Source: Takakia lepidozioides (taxonomy: Eukaryota; Streptophyta; Takakiopsida; Takakiales; Takakiaceae). From it: 64,000 nucleotides of DNA. The stretch lies in NCBI GenBank assembly GCA_030704615.1, contig CM060731.1, positions 62,416,756-62,480,755 on the forward strand. The letters run 5' to 3'. The notes under the pieces were generated by a model, which was not told where the DNA came from, did not search any database, and saw only the letters and a program-made list of their open reading frames with translations. Below, piece by piece: positions 1-12,800 of this stretch. The translations under genes were made by a program, and so were the position numbers. The stretch's first letter is position 1. Each line of letters begins with the position of its first letter.

Positions 1-530
1 TTCTTCTCCAACATTTGGCAGAAAGTCTGATTGAAACGTTCCGTCAAACCATTAGTTTGAGGATGGTAGGGGGCTGTAGTTACATGCTTGATCCCAAAGT
101 TAAAGCATATGATAATCAAGAGGTCATTGCAAAACTCCTAGCCATTATCAGTAAGGACCTCAAGAGGACAACCATGCCTCATCACAATCTCCTCAAATAA
201 GAGTTGTGCTACCGAGTCAGAATCCTTGGTAACCATATGACAGACTTCTACCCACTTAGTCAAATAATCTGTAGCTACCCAAAGATAGCTATGACCCTTT
301 AATGTGAGAGCGAGAAGTCCTACCAAGTCAATACCAACTCGAGCAAAGACATGTGTCACAGGCATGATTGCAATTTATAAGTGACCCCACCCTAAGGAGT
401 GCAAGGTTAAATCGACATGCCTCACACTTGGAGATGAAGGCAGTCACATCTCTTCGAATTCCCTTCCAGTAGTACACCTCTTGTATGCGAGCTATAGTCT
501 TCTTGATCCCAAGATTATCTGCATACAAAT
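1..530 (-). pseudogene. Ty3/gypsy integrase remnant
   Basis: Two overlapping minus-strand frames show a decayed retrotransposon integrase. The piece at 528-328 has the pre-integrase zinc-finger region, with YYWKGIRRDV followed by a CxxC-type ISKCEAC. The piece at 365-138 has the start of the catalytic core: GIDLVGLLAL, a WVATDYLTKWVEV stretch, and LTDNG containing the second acidic residue. The frame changes between the pieces and the rest of pol is absent within the window, so this is a truncated dead copy. It is not obviously the same family as the methyltransferase elements at 19-33 kb. Confidence 0.7.
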
Positions 531-894
531 AATGCTTTTACACGGGTTGAGCCTCATGTAGGCAAGCCTATGGTGACTTTGGAGGACTTGGCTGCTCTTG
601 ATACATCCTCTTCTAAGGGGGCAAGTCCTGTTCTTAACCTTTATGTGCTGATCACATCAGCAACTTCTTCTTCTTGATCCATCTAGTTTGGAGATTGCAT
701 GGGGTTGGTCTAGCATTCTTGATGATCCAGGTTGAGCCCCTATATTACTGGTGTGGGCAGTGGATCTCATGTCTAAAGCCTTTGTGAGGGGCTGATCTAT
801 CTTTCTTTATTCTTTGTCTTTCCTTTTCAGCCTTGGTTCGGACATGAGGCATGCACTCCATGTCACCCTTACTAAAGTCCATTGAACCTCGCTT

Positions 895-1143
895 ATGTGC
901 AGTGCAATCATGGATGATATGCTGCATGGAGTGCTACTCCATCGATGTCTTCATGAACGTTCCCCTGTAGGGTTCCCTGAGAAGTTGAGGAAACAAGTAT
1001 TGTACAATGTGGATGCTCATCGTTGTAGGGATGACAAGTTGTACAAAGTGGGCACTAAGGATGGGAGTCATTGCTACTTGGAGGTACCACCACGGAGCCA
1101 GTTAGATGCTTTGTTAGAACACTTTCATGCACTTTTTCTGTGA
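895..1143 (+). pseudogene. Possible retroelement pre-integrase fragment
   Basis: A short open frame reads DDKLYKVGTKDGSHCYLEVP followed by a QLDALLEHFHAL-like stretch. This is the usual spacing of the segment before the HHCC finger in Ty3/gypsy integrases. The HHCC finger itself is missing. It lies on the opposite strand to the integrase remnant before it, so it comes from a different insertion or a rearranged one. Assignment rests on pattern alone. Confidence 0.35.
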
Positions 1144-1346
1144 TATATAAGTGATTAATCTATCACTAGTGGATGAGAAAAGAAACTATTGTGTGTGTTT
1201 GCCTACTCTCATAGTCTTACATATACCACTAACAGAGTGGTGTGTAAGTGATTCATACATTCCCAATGCATTCCCATACGATTCTCATACAATTCCCATA
1301 CACTCCAAGTGAGTCTGCAAGTCCAAATACTCTTGAAGATTCAAGC

Positions 1347-3777
1347 TTAAAAACACATAATAGAATCGTAGAGAGTAAGTGTTGGAACAGAGTCAACAAA
1401 ATCCAGCCATGATAAATGGTGACATACTACATCTACACTACGTCTCCGCAGACATGCTAAAAACCATGAACTACTTTCATGCCTTTTCTCACTGCCATCA
1501 ATGTCTATGCCCGGGCGAACCATACTTCTAACATATCCTCTTGTTCTTCTCTGGCCAAAGACAATCCATACCGAGGACGTGCTCCAACTCGGTGTGCGGT
1601 GGGCTCTCTTCCTCATTAGGATGAGGCAAGGCACAATCTGAAACATAGACATACTGGACCTCCACACGGTACGCGCCTTCAAGAATAACTCGACAGTGAT
1701 ATGTGTCTTTGCCAGGCACACCAGTGACAACTCCAGTGCCGGCCCTATGTCGTGGTGATAGGGGATACAGGTGGACTTTGTCCTTCAACTTAACTGCACC
1801 CAACACCCACCACAAAATACACATGAATCACCCCATGAAGACATATATGTGGAAATGACATTGAAAACAAGAGAATAAGGAACGTCAACTACAATTAAGA
1901 ACTGAAAGTGTAGAGTACTTTTGGTAGCATAAGGATATCTGTGACACTGGCAGGGGGTTGTGGTTTGGGGGGTTGGCTTTGAGGGCGCCGCAATTGGTGC
2001 ATTGCATGTGGAAGTATCCACAGCAGCTTTCGCATCCTCCAAACGTCACACTCAACACTCCTTAGCACTCACACTCAGCAAGACAATGATCACAATGACA
2101 CAAGTGATAGCCAAGAGGTGCATGGGGGCTCACCTCTAGTGAGGAAATTGTTGCAGTAATAGGTGCCTCCTCAAGGCCCACCTAACCCTTACCCCCCCCT
2201 GCTAGAAGTTAATGTTATGTCAGCAATTGCATCATTCTTCTTCATGGCATGATTGGCTCTGGTCACATGCTCGGGTTTTCGGGCGCACTTCTCGACAGCT
2301 CCCTTCACGACTACTGGGGCAGGCTCCACTGCTTTAATACTCCCCTTTCATGCCAAAAACAACATGAAACGACACACGAGTACTTACTAAGGGTGTTCAC
2401 AAAGCCAACATGGCAGCGAGGATGTCATGTACACCAATGGGGAGATCATACACGGATGTAACAGAGTCTCGCAAAACAAAAACACTAGAAAATGGAGCAA
2501 CGTAAAGTCTTTGATGACATACCTCTTTCTGTGGGGAAGTTACCTTCACAGGAATACGTACATTCTCATCTGCCAACCCCCTACTATTACCCTTACCAGC
2601 ACTCTTAGTGGAGCACACTTCATCACCAGCAATCAGCGTTGTCCCACCTCCACCTCCTTTCGTACGTGGTAATTTTTCGAGATTTCCCTTGCGCCCATAA
2701 CGTACAATAGTCACCAGAGGGTCCTCAATGGTAGACTTGGGATTTTCTCCAACTTCAAGAGCTTCTCCCTACACCCGAGCAAAACATACCACAATAGTCT
2801 ATCTCCCACTCAAGAAACACTCAAGGGACGACCCAAAAAAACATGGGGGTGAACGTGCACAAACCTGCTCTTGCACAATAGTTGTGCATCCCAAGCATGC
2901 GTCATCCACTGGTTCAATAAAAACAGATGTTGGGATAGTAATTGGAGGGGGGGTGGGGGTTTGTTGATATTCCCACCATCATTGCCATCAATGCATCCAA
3001 TGTTTTGCTATTGTCTTCAGAAGCCTTAGCCACTTCTGCTTTTGTAGTGGCCAATTGGCCCTCAATTGTTGGGATCTGAACGTCTAACAAGGCCACCACA
3101 CCGCCCTCAAGGGTCGACAGTCGAGCCTACATCGCACTCCCTCCTCCCAATATCCCCAAACAACATGGAGATAATGAGTTTGTATGGCTTGTCTATTGGT
3201 CCAGCAAAATTAAATAGTGACAAAGTGAGGGCACTGCGTTTACCTGTGCATCATGACATGATTGGGAACCATATTCTGTCCAGCTTTGATGCGTGTGCCA
3301 GCTTAATTAAGTTTGGACTTTGTGCTCTGTCTTTCTTCTGCCAATGCCACAACAACAAATTGTAAGTTAGTTATTCATTTGACACAATTCCTCGTTTACA
3401 AAGTTATGATCAATGTACCACCATCTTGCACAGCCAAACGGGGGCCTCCACTGTCCGACTCCATCCAAAGACACGTGTACATATGTAAATATGTATAGAC
3501 ATATACATATACTAGCAGATATTGTAATATTCATATTACCAAGCGTCGGGCCTATCCAGCCATCCCTGCTCTTCCCTCGATGGGTGGGTTGGTAACCCTC
3601 GCTGGGCGGGTTGGTAACACTGAACCGTGTTCTCTTCATGTTCTCACTCTCTTTCTGGCCCTTGGGGGACTCCCAGTACTTCACCAATGCATCCCAATGG
3701 GCGGACTCAACGTTTGTGAGGGTTAGCATGATGCTGTATATTTTGGGTTTGATGGATAGACAATGGGTTCTATGCAC
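1347..3777 (-). pseudogene. CACTA (En/Spm) transposon protein, broken
   Basis: Several minus-strand pieces in the right order suggest a plant Ptta/En/Spm-type transposon protein. At 3777-3600 there is a Transposase_24-like segment (HWDALVKYWESPKGQKESEN). At 3099-2914 there is a helical TTKAEVAKASEDNSKTLDAL stretch of the coiled-coil kind usual in these proteins. At 2714-2397 a glycine-rich linker follows. At 1824-1528 a DUF8039-like domain carries the sequence of G, CRVILEGAYRVEVQYVYVSD, LPHPNEEES and MDCLWPEKN. The frame is broken several times, so no intact protein is made. Terminal inverted repeats were not found. Confidence 0.6.
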
Positions 3778-3931
3778 CGGCGTGACTCTTGCCTTCCAAA
3801 GAGAAGAAAGAGGAGGAAGGTGACTCCTCCCACGACACCGACTATTCTTCTTTCAGGACTTGCTATGGAAATGATAGGATTGGCGTGTATGCAGATGATA
3901 GTGTCTGGAATTGCATCAAACCTTGGAATGT

Positions 3932-4030
3932 TCTCTCTCTCTCTCTCTCTCTCTCCCGCTCAAACTGGGCGCGGGGTCAATGGCCACAAGGCTACGGCAA
4001 ACAACGTCTTATGAGTACAATCTCTCTCTC
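3932..4030 (+). mobile_element. 5'-truncated LINE tail in a (TC)n tract
   Basis: Bases 3955-4020 repeat the last 65 or so bases of the LINE that ends at 50544, almost base for base, from GCTCAAACTGGGCGCGGGG to ATGAGTACAA. The fragment is embedded in a (CT)n tract that continues on both sides (3932-3954 and 4021-4030). This is a severely 5'-truncated retrocopy. Confidence 0.8.
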
Positions 4031-4157
4031 AACATTTTTGTAGTGGGATCGCTGCAACGTGTTGAAGATAAAAGTTGGCGAATTGCAAGGGAGATCCCCA
4101 AAGAGGTAAAATAAGGTGCTTTGCTAAATGGAGCGCAGAAAGACTATTCCATTTGAG

Positions 4158-4178
4158 AGAGAGAGAGAGAGAGAGAGA
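4158..4178. repeat. (GA)n microsatellite
   Basis: A run of about ten GA dinucleotides lies just downstream of the MFS gene. No gene overlaps it; it may be the target type used by the local LINE family. Confidence 0.8.
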
Positions 4179-4798
4179 TTTCCATGTTGACATGGTCATC
4201 ATATATTCCCCAATAAAAATCTTGAGGCGAGAGAGCTGTTTGAGATATATTTCAATTTGTATTCCGCAAGGTGTGACAGTACCTCGATGCTTCATTCGGC
4301 TGAAGTGAATGACACAAAGTAATTTACTAGTGTAGTTTTCTGAGCTCGGTGATCTTGATGCTTCCAAAGCTACAACTGCACTGGACAAGGCCATTTTACT
4401 CTTGAGAAAGGCGTGTCTTATGGTACGCTTTATGAGCAACTGTATGCATGCTCGTTTTTTCCTTCTGTGGGCACCACTTGCACGTAGTGGCTGGGCTTGA
4501 AGCTTGAAAGTGGAGGGCCCATGGGCGGTAACATGAAGCCCAGAGAGAATGCCACCATCTGCCCCCATCAACACAATCAAACCATCTACTAATATACAAC
4601 AAGAGGGAGTTGATTTTTCCGAATCCAGGAAAAGAGGTCCTACCGATTTTTTGTGATATTTCAAACGCCAGGTTAGATATTGACTCATCGATACTCCACA
4701 CTACTGATGCTCACTTGGCCCCCTTCAGACGTCTCAGACCAGAGACAATGCAAACTTCTTCAATCAAACACATGCATGTACCTGCATCTGTCTATTTT

Positions 4799-7700
4799 TC
4801 ATTTGGAAGGATGGTAGGGCAGGTAAATTACCATGGTAACTGCAACACAAATGAGGCTGAAACCTGGACAATAAAAGGGTGCCTTTTCTGACAAGAATAC
4901 CGCTGCATCAATCACATTCCAGCATCAGTTCTTGTGTGCAGGCTGTCCCTATGACTAGAAAAGTCATGCTATCCACATCTTGAGTAAATGGACGGGATTG
5001 AGAAAAGGTCATACCTGTTAATGGGCTTATAACAAGCGGAGCTATTATGTTACCACATGACCGCACACCCGAGACAAACCCTTGCAGTTTTCCCTGGAGC
5101 AGCATGCTTCAGTCATTGAAGATCTCCCAGAGAGACTAAAGGACAAACATATGACTTGACAGATCCAATATGAGCAGTGAAGGAGCAGTGACCATTTTAG
5201 AGGAAGGGGATCTAGCATGTAAGTGACAAGAGTTGAATGTACCTGTTCTTCCGGCAATGCTGATTTTGAGACCATGCTGCCTATCTGCAGGTCAACAAAT
5301 TACAACAGAGTCTCAGCTATGCACGTCTTGGATATCATGTGAATGTTGAGATTCACATGCTACACAATTAACATCTGGAAAGGTAAGGCTAGATCTCTGC
5401 AGACCCTTGGAGAACATTGTAGTTGTAGTTGCCCATTTGTTAGAATTGCTTGATTCAGCCATGAGATGCTGGAAACTTACACAGGGAGCAACAAATACGA
5501 ACATAACGCCTGTGAAAGCAGCCACATATGGAACCTGCAAGTCAACCCCGGATTGCAGCACGAGTCAGCAGTGCTTCTCCAAAAATATGCAAATATATAG
5601 ATAGAATTCAATATTGAACACAACCAGGAACCTTCCAAGTCTGTGGTCATTTGCAAAGTACACAGGACGTATAATTTTTGCTAGCGAAGAGTCTGGTGCT
5701 GGTGGTTTCTGTCTTCCGGTACATGGCAGTACACCAGTGGAGGCCAGAAATTGGTCTATCTATCAAACAAATGAAATGTGAATGGGGCTAAAATGGATAT
5801 GATGTGTAAATTTGACAAAAAGAAAGAGAAGGAAAAGAATGTACTCATAAGACGTTGTTTGCCTTGTGGCCATTGACTCCGCGCTCAAACTGAGCGGAAA
5901 AAGAGAAGGAAAAGAGAACTAGGGAGATAAGAAGGGGGAGGAGAGCAGTACCCAGGGAGCCCAAGCAATGCCATATAGAAATGCCTGCACAAACATTATT
6001 TTCGGCAAGTAAGAGAGCAAAACAGTGGGTGATTGATCTCTCTCCTCCTACATTGGATGCCTTTATTCTTTCAAATGCCCACTGCATCATCATTCTTCCC
6101 TTGTCAATTTCTAAAGGTAGATTCACTCTTAGCCACACAATTTGCTGGTTTCTTTTTGGATTCAGCCACGAAGGCAGGAACGAGGAAGGACAGATGCTTA
6201 CGTGTATGGCAGAGGCAAACAATCCAAGGCATAGGACCTTTTGCTCCCCGACCAAGTGCATCAGCAAAGGCAACAGCACCATCTGTACAATGCCATTATC
6301 CTATCTCAGAGACTCAATCTCTGTTTATACACATCTCTGATGCCATCCCGTAACAAAGGAGGGAACAAAAGTCGATGTGCAGCTTTGAAGGAAAGAACCT
6401 TGGAACAGGCAGAGACATATGCAAGAGGATTAATGGGTGCATTCTTGACATGTGTCTACCTGAGCAATGACTGATGCTCCTCCAGCAATGAGCAGCAGAT
6501 CTGCAAACTGATCCTTACCAAAGTTGAAGGTGGCCTTCAGATAATACTACACCCACATCATCCATGCCTGTCTTTTCAAGTTAGTGTTCAGAGCAATGAA
6601 CCTTGATGATCTCAGCTTCTGAGTATGGCCAGTGGTATCTTGACCTTGCAATGGGGCCTGTGTGTTGACCTTGTTGAAGGAACAACTGTTACCCTATTTT
6701 CATAATTCTTGAATGATGGGGCATAACTGTCTTGCACACCCTACCCTCATCAGTCATACAGCCGACCCTACACTCTGTCAGACGTGTTGCTAGGACCCCA
6801 GGCGTCCTCGCAACCTAGAGAGAGAAAGAGGTTGTGGTGTGGTTGCCTGGCCTGAAAAAGCCAAATTAGCAGGGCAGGCAAGGTGGAGAGGGGCAAGGAA
6901 ATTCACCAAGAGGGAGCTCTGAAGACCGGCTTCTCCCAGGCTTGAGATAAAAGCTACCAAAGTCACCTGTGTCAGCACCTTGCTGCCACATCCACCCACT
7001 CATGCACCAAACAGAAGAGTCACTTGTGACACAACAACCATCAGACAAGTCTGTCAACCTGGTCGTCCGCCTCTGCGACGAGCATCGTACACAAATCATA
7101 TACCGAGGTAGGCTATTTCGCAACAAAGCAACACATTCATCTCTGTTTCCAGTAGTTTCCGACTAGAAAATACGATAGCCAGCTTGGAGTGCGCAGGGAT
7201 GCGTGAGGCCACTAAGTGGGTACCTGCTCTGCACAAGGTGCGCAGTCTCCTGGATTGACGAACTGCTGCGCATCAGCATCGGCCGCCACGCCTGCGTTGG
7301 CGGGACTATCTCTTCACTATTACCAAGCCCAGCCAGAATAGCAACCCGAGGGTTTGTCTCCACCAAAAACAACTTCAAGTACAATGCTGCTATGCCCGCC
7401 AGCAGCACTGCAACCTGAAACAATAGTAAGAGACAACAGCTACGTTACGGATTGGAACAATGGACTGAGTTCAAATGCATAGTCTGCCAATAAGCACTTG
7501 TGGATTTTCATTTGAAACCTATGTTTAACTGAATAGTTCTGGAATCTGGCAACGCTGGCTGCAGAATTTGTCTAGCCCGGCAGATTCAAGAAGAAGAACT
7601 GATGAACAGTTCATAAGTTTCATGTCACATGAATTGTGAGGTAATTCATATCAGGTTCATATCGAACCTGTTCACTTACGCCAGACAAAGGAAGTAGATT

Positions 7701-10372
7701 AGAGAAACTTGTTTGAGAGTTATGTGCACTTACTTTGAAGACATGGTCTTCTGATAACCAACGGGCCAAAACAGTTCCCAAAACAAAGCCGGCTGAAAGA
7801 GACCCCATCATGAATCCAAAAGCAGGGGCACGCAGCCGCTCCTCGACAGTATCTGCCTGTTTCAATTGCGGATGCACATATACATATTCGTAAGTCAAAA
7901 CAGATTGAGCACATGTATCTTCATCAAACAGCTAACTGTAGTGTTGAGATTGCTTTCCAGGGAAATATTGCGAGTCTCCAAATCTGTGCACTATTGCGAA
8001 TTCCATCAACGAGGTGATCAAATGTATATGGATCAGGACGTAAAACTAGCTGAGCCCAGACACAATCACAAACTGTGGACGCCTATTTTTCCATACGGCA
8101 GATGTAAGCCCACCGCTCGAGGACGATCTTGGGGTGTCATTTTTCATCATTTTTCTGGCCCCTTGCGAGGGATTCAAATTCAAACAGGTGTGTGCAATAA
8201 CCAATCTAACCAAAAGGGATAATGAGTGTGCATTTGAAAGACACAGTGTGGGATAAAGGAAGCATATACCACATAAGCAAGAGCAAGGCAGGTAGTGCTG
8301 CCTTCACTAACCACTGACACCAGTGTGCGCAACACTATGTAGGTGTACACAAACGCCCTTTCCCTGCTGTATGCCAATACCGCTGTCACCATCTTGCCAT
8401 GTTAGGAGCGCCCCGCTGTGCAGAACGAACGAGGGACCGACGCCTAGACACCAAAGAAGGACTCAAGGTAGTTCTAAAGGAATTCAAAAATATGCGGTTT
8501 AGCAACTAGCACCAAACCCAAATGCTTCGGTCCACGCTTCCTCTGGTTTATGAACTTGGTCTCCGCAGCTTAGCTCAGCATGAATCAAATCAACAGACCT
8601 TACCGGGCCATGAACATCACGGCTCAAGGTTCCTAAGTTTTTGCAGAGCAGCCCTAACTTCAGGAAGGGTAGACCTGTTACAATTAAACCCCATGGGGTA
8701 GATAGACCTCTGGACCTGCAGACGATGCTCTGCGCTTAGAATTCGTTCATGCAATCTCAAGTTTAGATGCGAGAAACGGTCCCTGGACTTGGGGCACAGT
8801 CCTGAAGATTTCAAGAAGCTCTCAGATTAAAGGTGGGTTCAACGTACCGGCAGGCAAAATGGCGGCAGTGAAGGGGATCATGAGCAGCGGCTTTCGACCG
8901 TAGTCATCTGACAAGCTTCCCAGGATCGGCGTCACCAACATTGTTCCTATTCCAATTGCCTGCGCATTCCCATGTTAGAGCCCAGATTCCTGCAGGCCAG
9001 CAAGATAAAATCTGTTCTTGAACCAATACAATTATGTGCAAAATGGGAAGTACGGAATGCATAACATCTCCTGCATGTCTCCTGTTGCTCAAATGATGTT
9101 TGTAAGCCGAGGACGTTCCTGAGATTCTCAGGAGTATATGGGTCTGCAGTGGAACTATCTGCGAGGCTCCTCTCCCCGCGTTTCTCTGTTCTTTCCAATT
9201 TAGTAACTCTGCTGAGAGGCAGATGACTACCTAAAATCTAGGGTATATAAGCAAATCACTGCACATCCAACAACCTCAAGTATGTGCTGGCAGAAGTTGA
9301 TATGCAGCTTGACGATAGGCGATTCAATTTGGACGGCATGTACTCCTCTTGGAAAGTACTCCACTTGTATATGATCCGTGAGGCATGAAATGAGGAACGG
9401 TAGATAACACCGTGACCAGGCCGCGCGATCGCATCCACAGTAATCGTATACATGTTTGTAACTTCTTATGGCGGACAAGATGTTTGGCCCGAGGATTTTA
9501 AACTTAAATCCCAGTGCTCAAGCCACTCAAAAATATATATTCACATGACAGGGGACAATGCCGCTGCTACCTTCTACCCAGGTTATCCATGGGGATCAAT
9601 AAAAGAATCATGCAAATTTGCAAAGCAATCTTGTGCATGCCGTCGATTAACTGTGCTATGGACAACTTATACGGGTACTGATCAGTGAGGTGACAACGTG
9701 CACTAGAGTGCATGCACAGGTCCGAGAAACTGATTGAGCACCGGATTAGTTTCAAGAAACTGTGTACACAAAGAATTTGATTTCAGACCCAGTCATCATG
9801 GACCCGTCGGGCTACGTTAACCTTTGAAATCTATAGCTAGCGTTACTTGTATCAACAAGTCCCCAACCTGTACAACACCCTCGCTTTAATTGGAAGCAGC
9901 TGAAACTATCACAACTACAACCTCGAGCTATGAAGGTCTAGATACCTGGGGCTCTATAGGTGCACCTTCACACAACGAAAATCCAATTGCACAGCTGCAC
10001 TTCAGCGGTCTCTCCGGATTGCCGGACTCGCCAGGAATCTTTCTGATCAGTATAGGACCTAGTTATAAGTCTAAAATAACATGCATTCTATAGAGGCCGG
10101 CCTGTGAAACTTAGAACTGATTTTGCATGCACGTATGATATCAAATATATGTTTCCCAGCAAGCCTACGAATTAGAGAGTACTTACCACTTGCTGAAAGC
10201 CTGACAAGAAAATAGCGCGGCTGCATTCGTTCTGGCCAGGGCAGAGGGCGGCCAGCGTGACATCGGTAAGAGCAGGCAGCAAAATGACCATTGACATGAA
10301 GTGGGCTGTGAGCGCCACCATTAGATGCGCCAGCGGCCGCACTGATTGCAGCCTCTCCCGCAGACCCGCCAT
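4799..10372 (-). CDS. MFS transporter, HIAT1/MFSD14-like (14 exons)
   Basis: Predicted polytopic membrane transporter of the major facilitator superfamily, resembling plant hippocampus-abundant-transcript-like proteins; the substrate is not known. Exons run 10372-10187, 8959-8848, 8382-8270, 7856-7734, 7414-7224, 7142-7091, 6966-6907, 6546-6460, 6282-6202, 5984-5952, 5534-5481, 5284-5243, 5093-5015 and 4887-4799. All have GT..AG borders and phases that close, giving 1302 bases (433 residues plus stop). Family landmarks appear in order: LLPALTDVTLAALCPG and SGFQQV (exon 1), LGSLSDDYGRKPLL, the loop motif between helices 2 and 3 (exon 2), LAYSRERAF (exon 3), RAPAFGFMMGSLSAGFVLGT (exon 4), SSLGEAGLQSSLL (exon 7), KDQFADLLLIAGG (exon 8), GKLQGFVSGV (exon 13) and PFYCPGFSL (exon 14). 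The start is the second ATG of its frame; one 16 codons upstream (10420) is also possible. Exon 6 is the weakest call. A 61-bp LINE tail sits in the intron after exon 10. Confidence 0.85.
5823..5915 (-). mobile_element. 61-bp LINE tail with 16-bp target duplication
   Basis: Minus-strand copy of the same LINE 3' tail (5839-5899), reading from CGCTCAGTTTGAGCG to ATGAGTACAT. It is bracketed by the direct repeat AAAGAGAAGGAAAAGA at 5823-5838 and 5900-5915. The clean duplication identifies it as a target-primed insertion. It lies in an intron of the MFS gene and does not touch an exon. Confidence 0.85.
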
Positions 10373-10389
10373 CGCCGTCCCTCTTCTCG

Positions 10390-12690
10390 TCAATGTTGCC
10401 CAGGTCCAGAATGCCGCCACATATATGAGTCCCTTTTATCTTGTGCATTCCATCTCTTCCCACTATAAGCTGTTCATGAATGCAACACGGAGGGAAAGGG
10501 AAAAGTGGGGAAGGGGTGGAATCTACGTATCCATTAATGCCCTCACACCCATATTACCTCAGCAATCTCGCACTATGCAAGCAAGCAAGTTCCTTGAATA
10601 TAGATCCTCCTCCACATGGCCCACACAATATGAGCACAAGGGCCAGTGCCCAACTCATATATATATCAGCGCTGCAAGCAAGCCATCATCTCCGATTCTC
10701 ACAATGTGGGTGATGCCCATTTTACCTCCAGCATGGCTGCTGACACACCACCCCCTCCACTAGATCGCTGCCATCTCTCTCCCAACTCTGCAGCTGTGCT
10801 TTCAAGCGTCCCCATGCTGGCGACGATTGCACGCTGCACCTTTTGGTCCATGAATGATGGGACCCCGTCACCGTGGCCTCTTCAGACCGTGCGATCACTC
10901 CATCGACGGATCCCGCACCGCCACGGTCATAGGGCCCTCCATTGTTTCCCCATGATTCATGCTGTTTAGACAAACTTCAAAGCTGCCAATCCACTCACAA
11001 GTGTCCTTGTTTTTTATTTCTTTGGAATTCTTGCTGTGCACTCTGAACTGCAGTGTGTCAGTCAGTCTGCTTGCACAGTCTTCTTGCTGTTCAACTCGGA
11101 CTTTTCTTCGGCATGATGGGCAGAGGTCCTTAAGAAATACCCACCTTTAAACATACGGTAAGTTAAGAAAATGTTTTGGTAGAGACCCATCTGCCTGCAT
11201 TGTGGCGGTTAGAACAGTTTCTTGGAGGCAAACATCATCACCATACCTGGGTCTGCATAATCATAGCACACTAGCTAGTATATTTGTTTCATCGATACGT
11301 GAACCGTAGGGGTAGATGGATGAGTATTCCATCTTCCAACTGGCGAGCATGGATGAATATATATTTTCAATCCATATTTATCAGTGGATGGATGACAGTT
11401 TTGGCTTGCTGAGTGGATGAGATGCTGAACATCCAAATATCCCCACTAACTGTATCTACTACTAGTGTTGTAGTTTGAGGGAATGGATGTAATCCATCAA
11501 ATGCAAAAGTGATTGGGAGGATGAAAACTTTGCGGCTGCATATCGGCACATATAGATAGACGAATGAAATATGCAACCTTGGATGAATGACACAACAGTG
11601 GTGGTTACAATGTAATTATGAACAGAACATTCCTCATCATTATTACTGTATAGAGTAACAGTGATCATTATATATGTACATGGTAGAAACAATTATTTTA
11701 GCATGATAACCGCTACATAACAGAAGTGAGGTTGTCCAACTCACACGTTAGTAACAGGCTAATGAGGAACAGAATCTAGAGTTATGGAGAATAGTAGGTT
11801 CAAAGGAAAGGTGGCGTGCACCCTTGGTTAACGGTCTTCTCGTTCGGACGATCTGGGCGTTGACGTGGCGTAAAAGGCGGCCCTTAGGGTTTGTCGGCTG
11901 GAGCTAGGACATGCCACGTGTCCAGGGCCGACCGTAACCGCCATCGGCTGCCGGGCCCTGCGGTCAGGGGTCTGGTCTGGGCTTGCGTGCCGGTTGCTGC
12001 TCCCGACGGCGGCGGACGGAGTATCCACATTCGAGTCAGAAAGAGTACTCGGTTTGCCGACGGAGTCTCTCTTCTCTCGCTCGATTTACACTAGTCAACT
12101 GAATGAAGAAGAATAGAAGTTGCATAATTGGATGTAGATTCCAAATGGGATTCCTGCATGAAGCAAGTCAATTGGGAGATAGCACGCAGAAGCGATGGCC
12201 AAAGCATGTGTCTTTTGCAGGGACCAACTACTAGAGAACGGGCCGTGATTGCCCGATTCTGCCCTGTAAGCGGCCTTTGGGCGAGCCCTATGGCCGCGCA
12301 CAGGGCAGAGTCGGCCAACGCGTTAAAAGCTGGTGTGGCGGATTCTTGCCACTACGTGGCGCAATATTATTGAGGTTCGATTATCCCATATCGATTGCCC
12401 AGATTCAGAGCCTCGGAGATGATATATAAACGGGGCAAGCCTCAGAGGAAGGCTGGTGGGTTGATGGCTGATGACATGGGCCTCGGTGGTAGGTCTGCCG
12501 TCCTCTGTGCGTAATCGGCCATCCCCGCCGATTCTGTCCTGGGTGGCCGATTCGGCCTGAGCCGAAAAAGTGGCATAAACCGCCACACTTGCTTTTAACG
12601 GGTATTTATTTCGATATATTTTATACCCGTAGGGTATAATCTGAAGTACCGACTAGTAGGCCTATTAAAATTTCACCTCCAATTTGGTGT
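10390..12690. other. Intergenic region upstream of the MFS gene
   Basis: No supportable gene. The stretch probably carries the 5' UTR and promoter of the minus-strand MFS gene. A G-box palindrome CACGTG lies at 11915-11920 within a GC-rich patch (11820-12060). Frames of 60-168 codons here show no recognisable domain. Confidence 0.5.
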
Positions 12691-12800
12691 GCTCAATGGC
12701 AGAGTATAGGCTTGCCAAGGTTGAGTGCATTGTGTGCCACCCAGGTGATCCAGGGTTCAATTCAGTTCGTTCTACCTTGTGAGGTGTGGTATTGTCTACT
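12690..12800 (+). repeat. tRNA-like SINE candidate
   Basis: An A-box-like TGGCAGAGTAT at 12697-12707 is followed 47 bases later by a B-box-like GGTTCAATTCA at 12754-12764. That is the spacing of an internal pol III promoter. No cloverleaf with paired acceptor arms could be drawn, so a tRNA-derived SINE is more likely than a functional tRNA gene. Confidence 0.45.

Noticed and set aside
4029-4688. 219-codon minus-strand frame
   Set aside because: It lies in the 3' flank of the MFS gene, runs through a (GA)n tract translated as SLSLSLS, and has no recognisable domain.
8272-8392. ATG at 8392 as a separate MFS start
   Set aside because: The frame is an internal exon; acceptor CAG at 8385-8383 joins in phase to the preceding exon.
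10257-10763. 168-codon plus-strand frame
   Set aside because: It is antisense to exon 1 of the MFS gene and has no family features.
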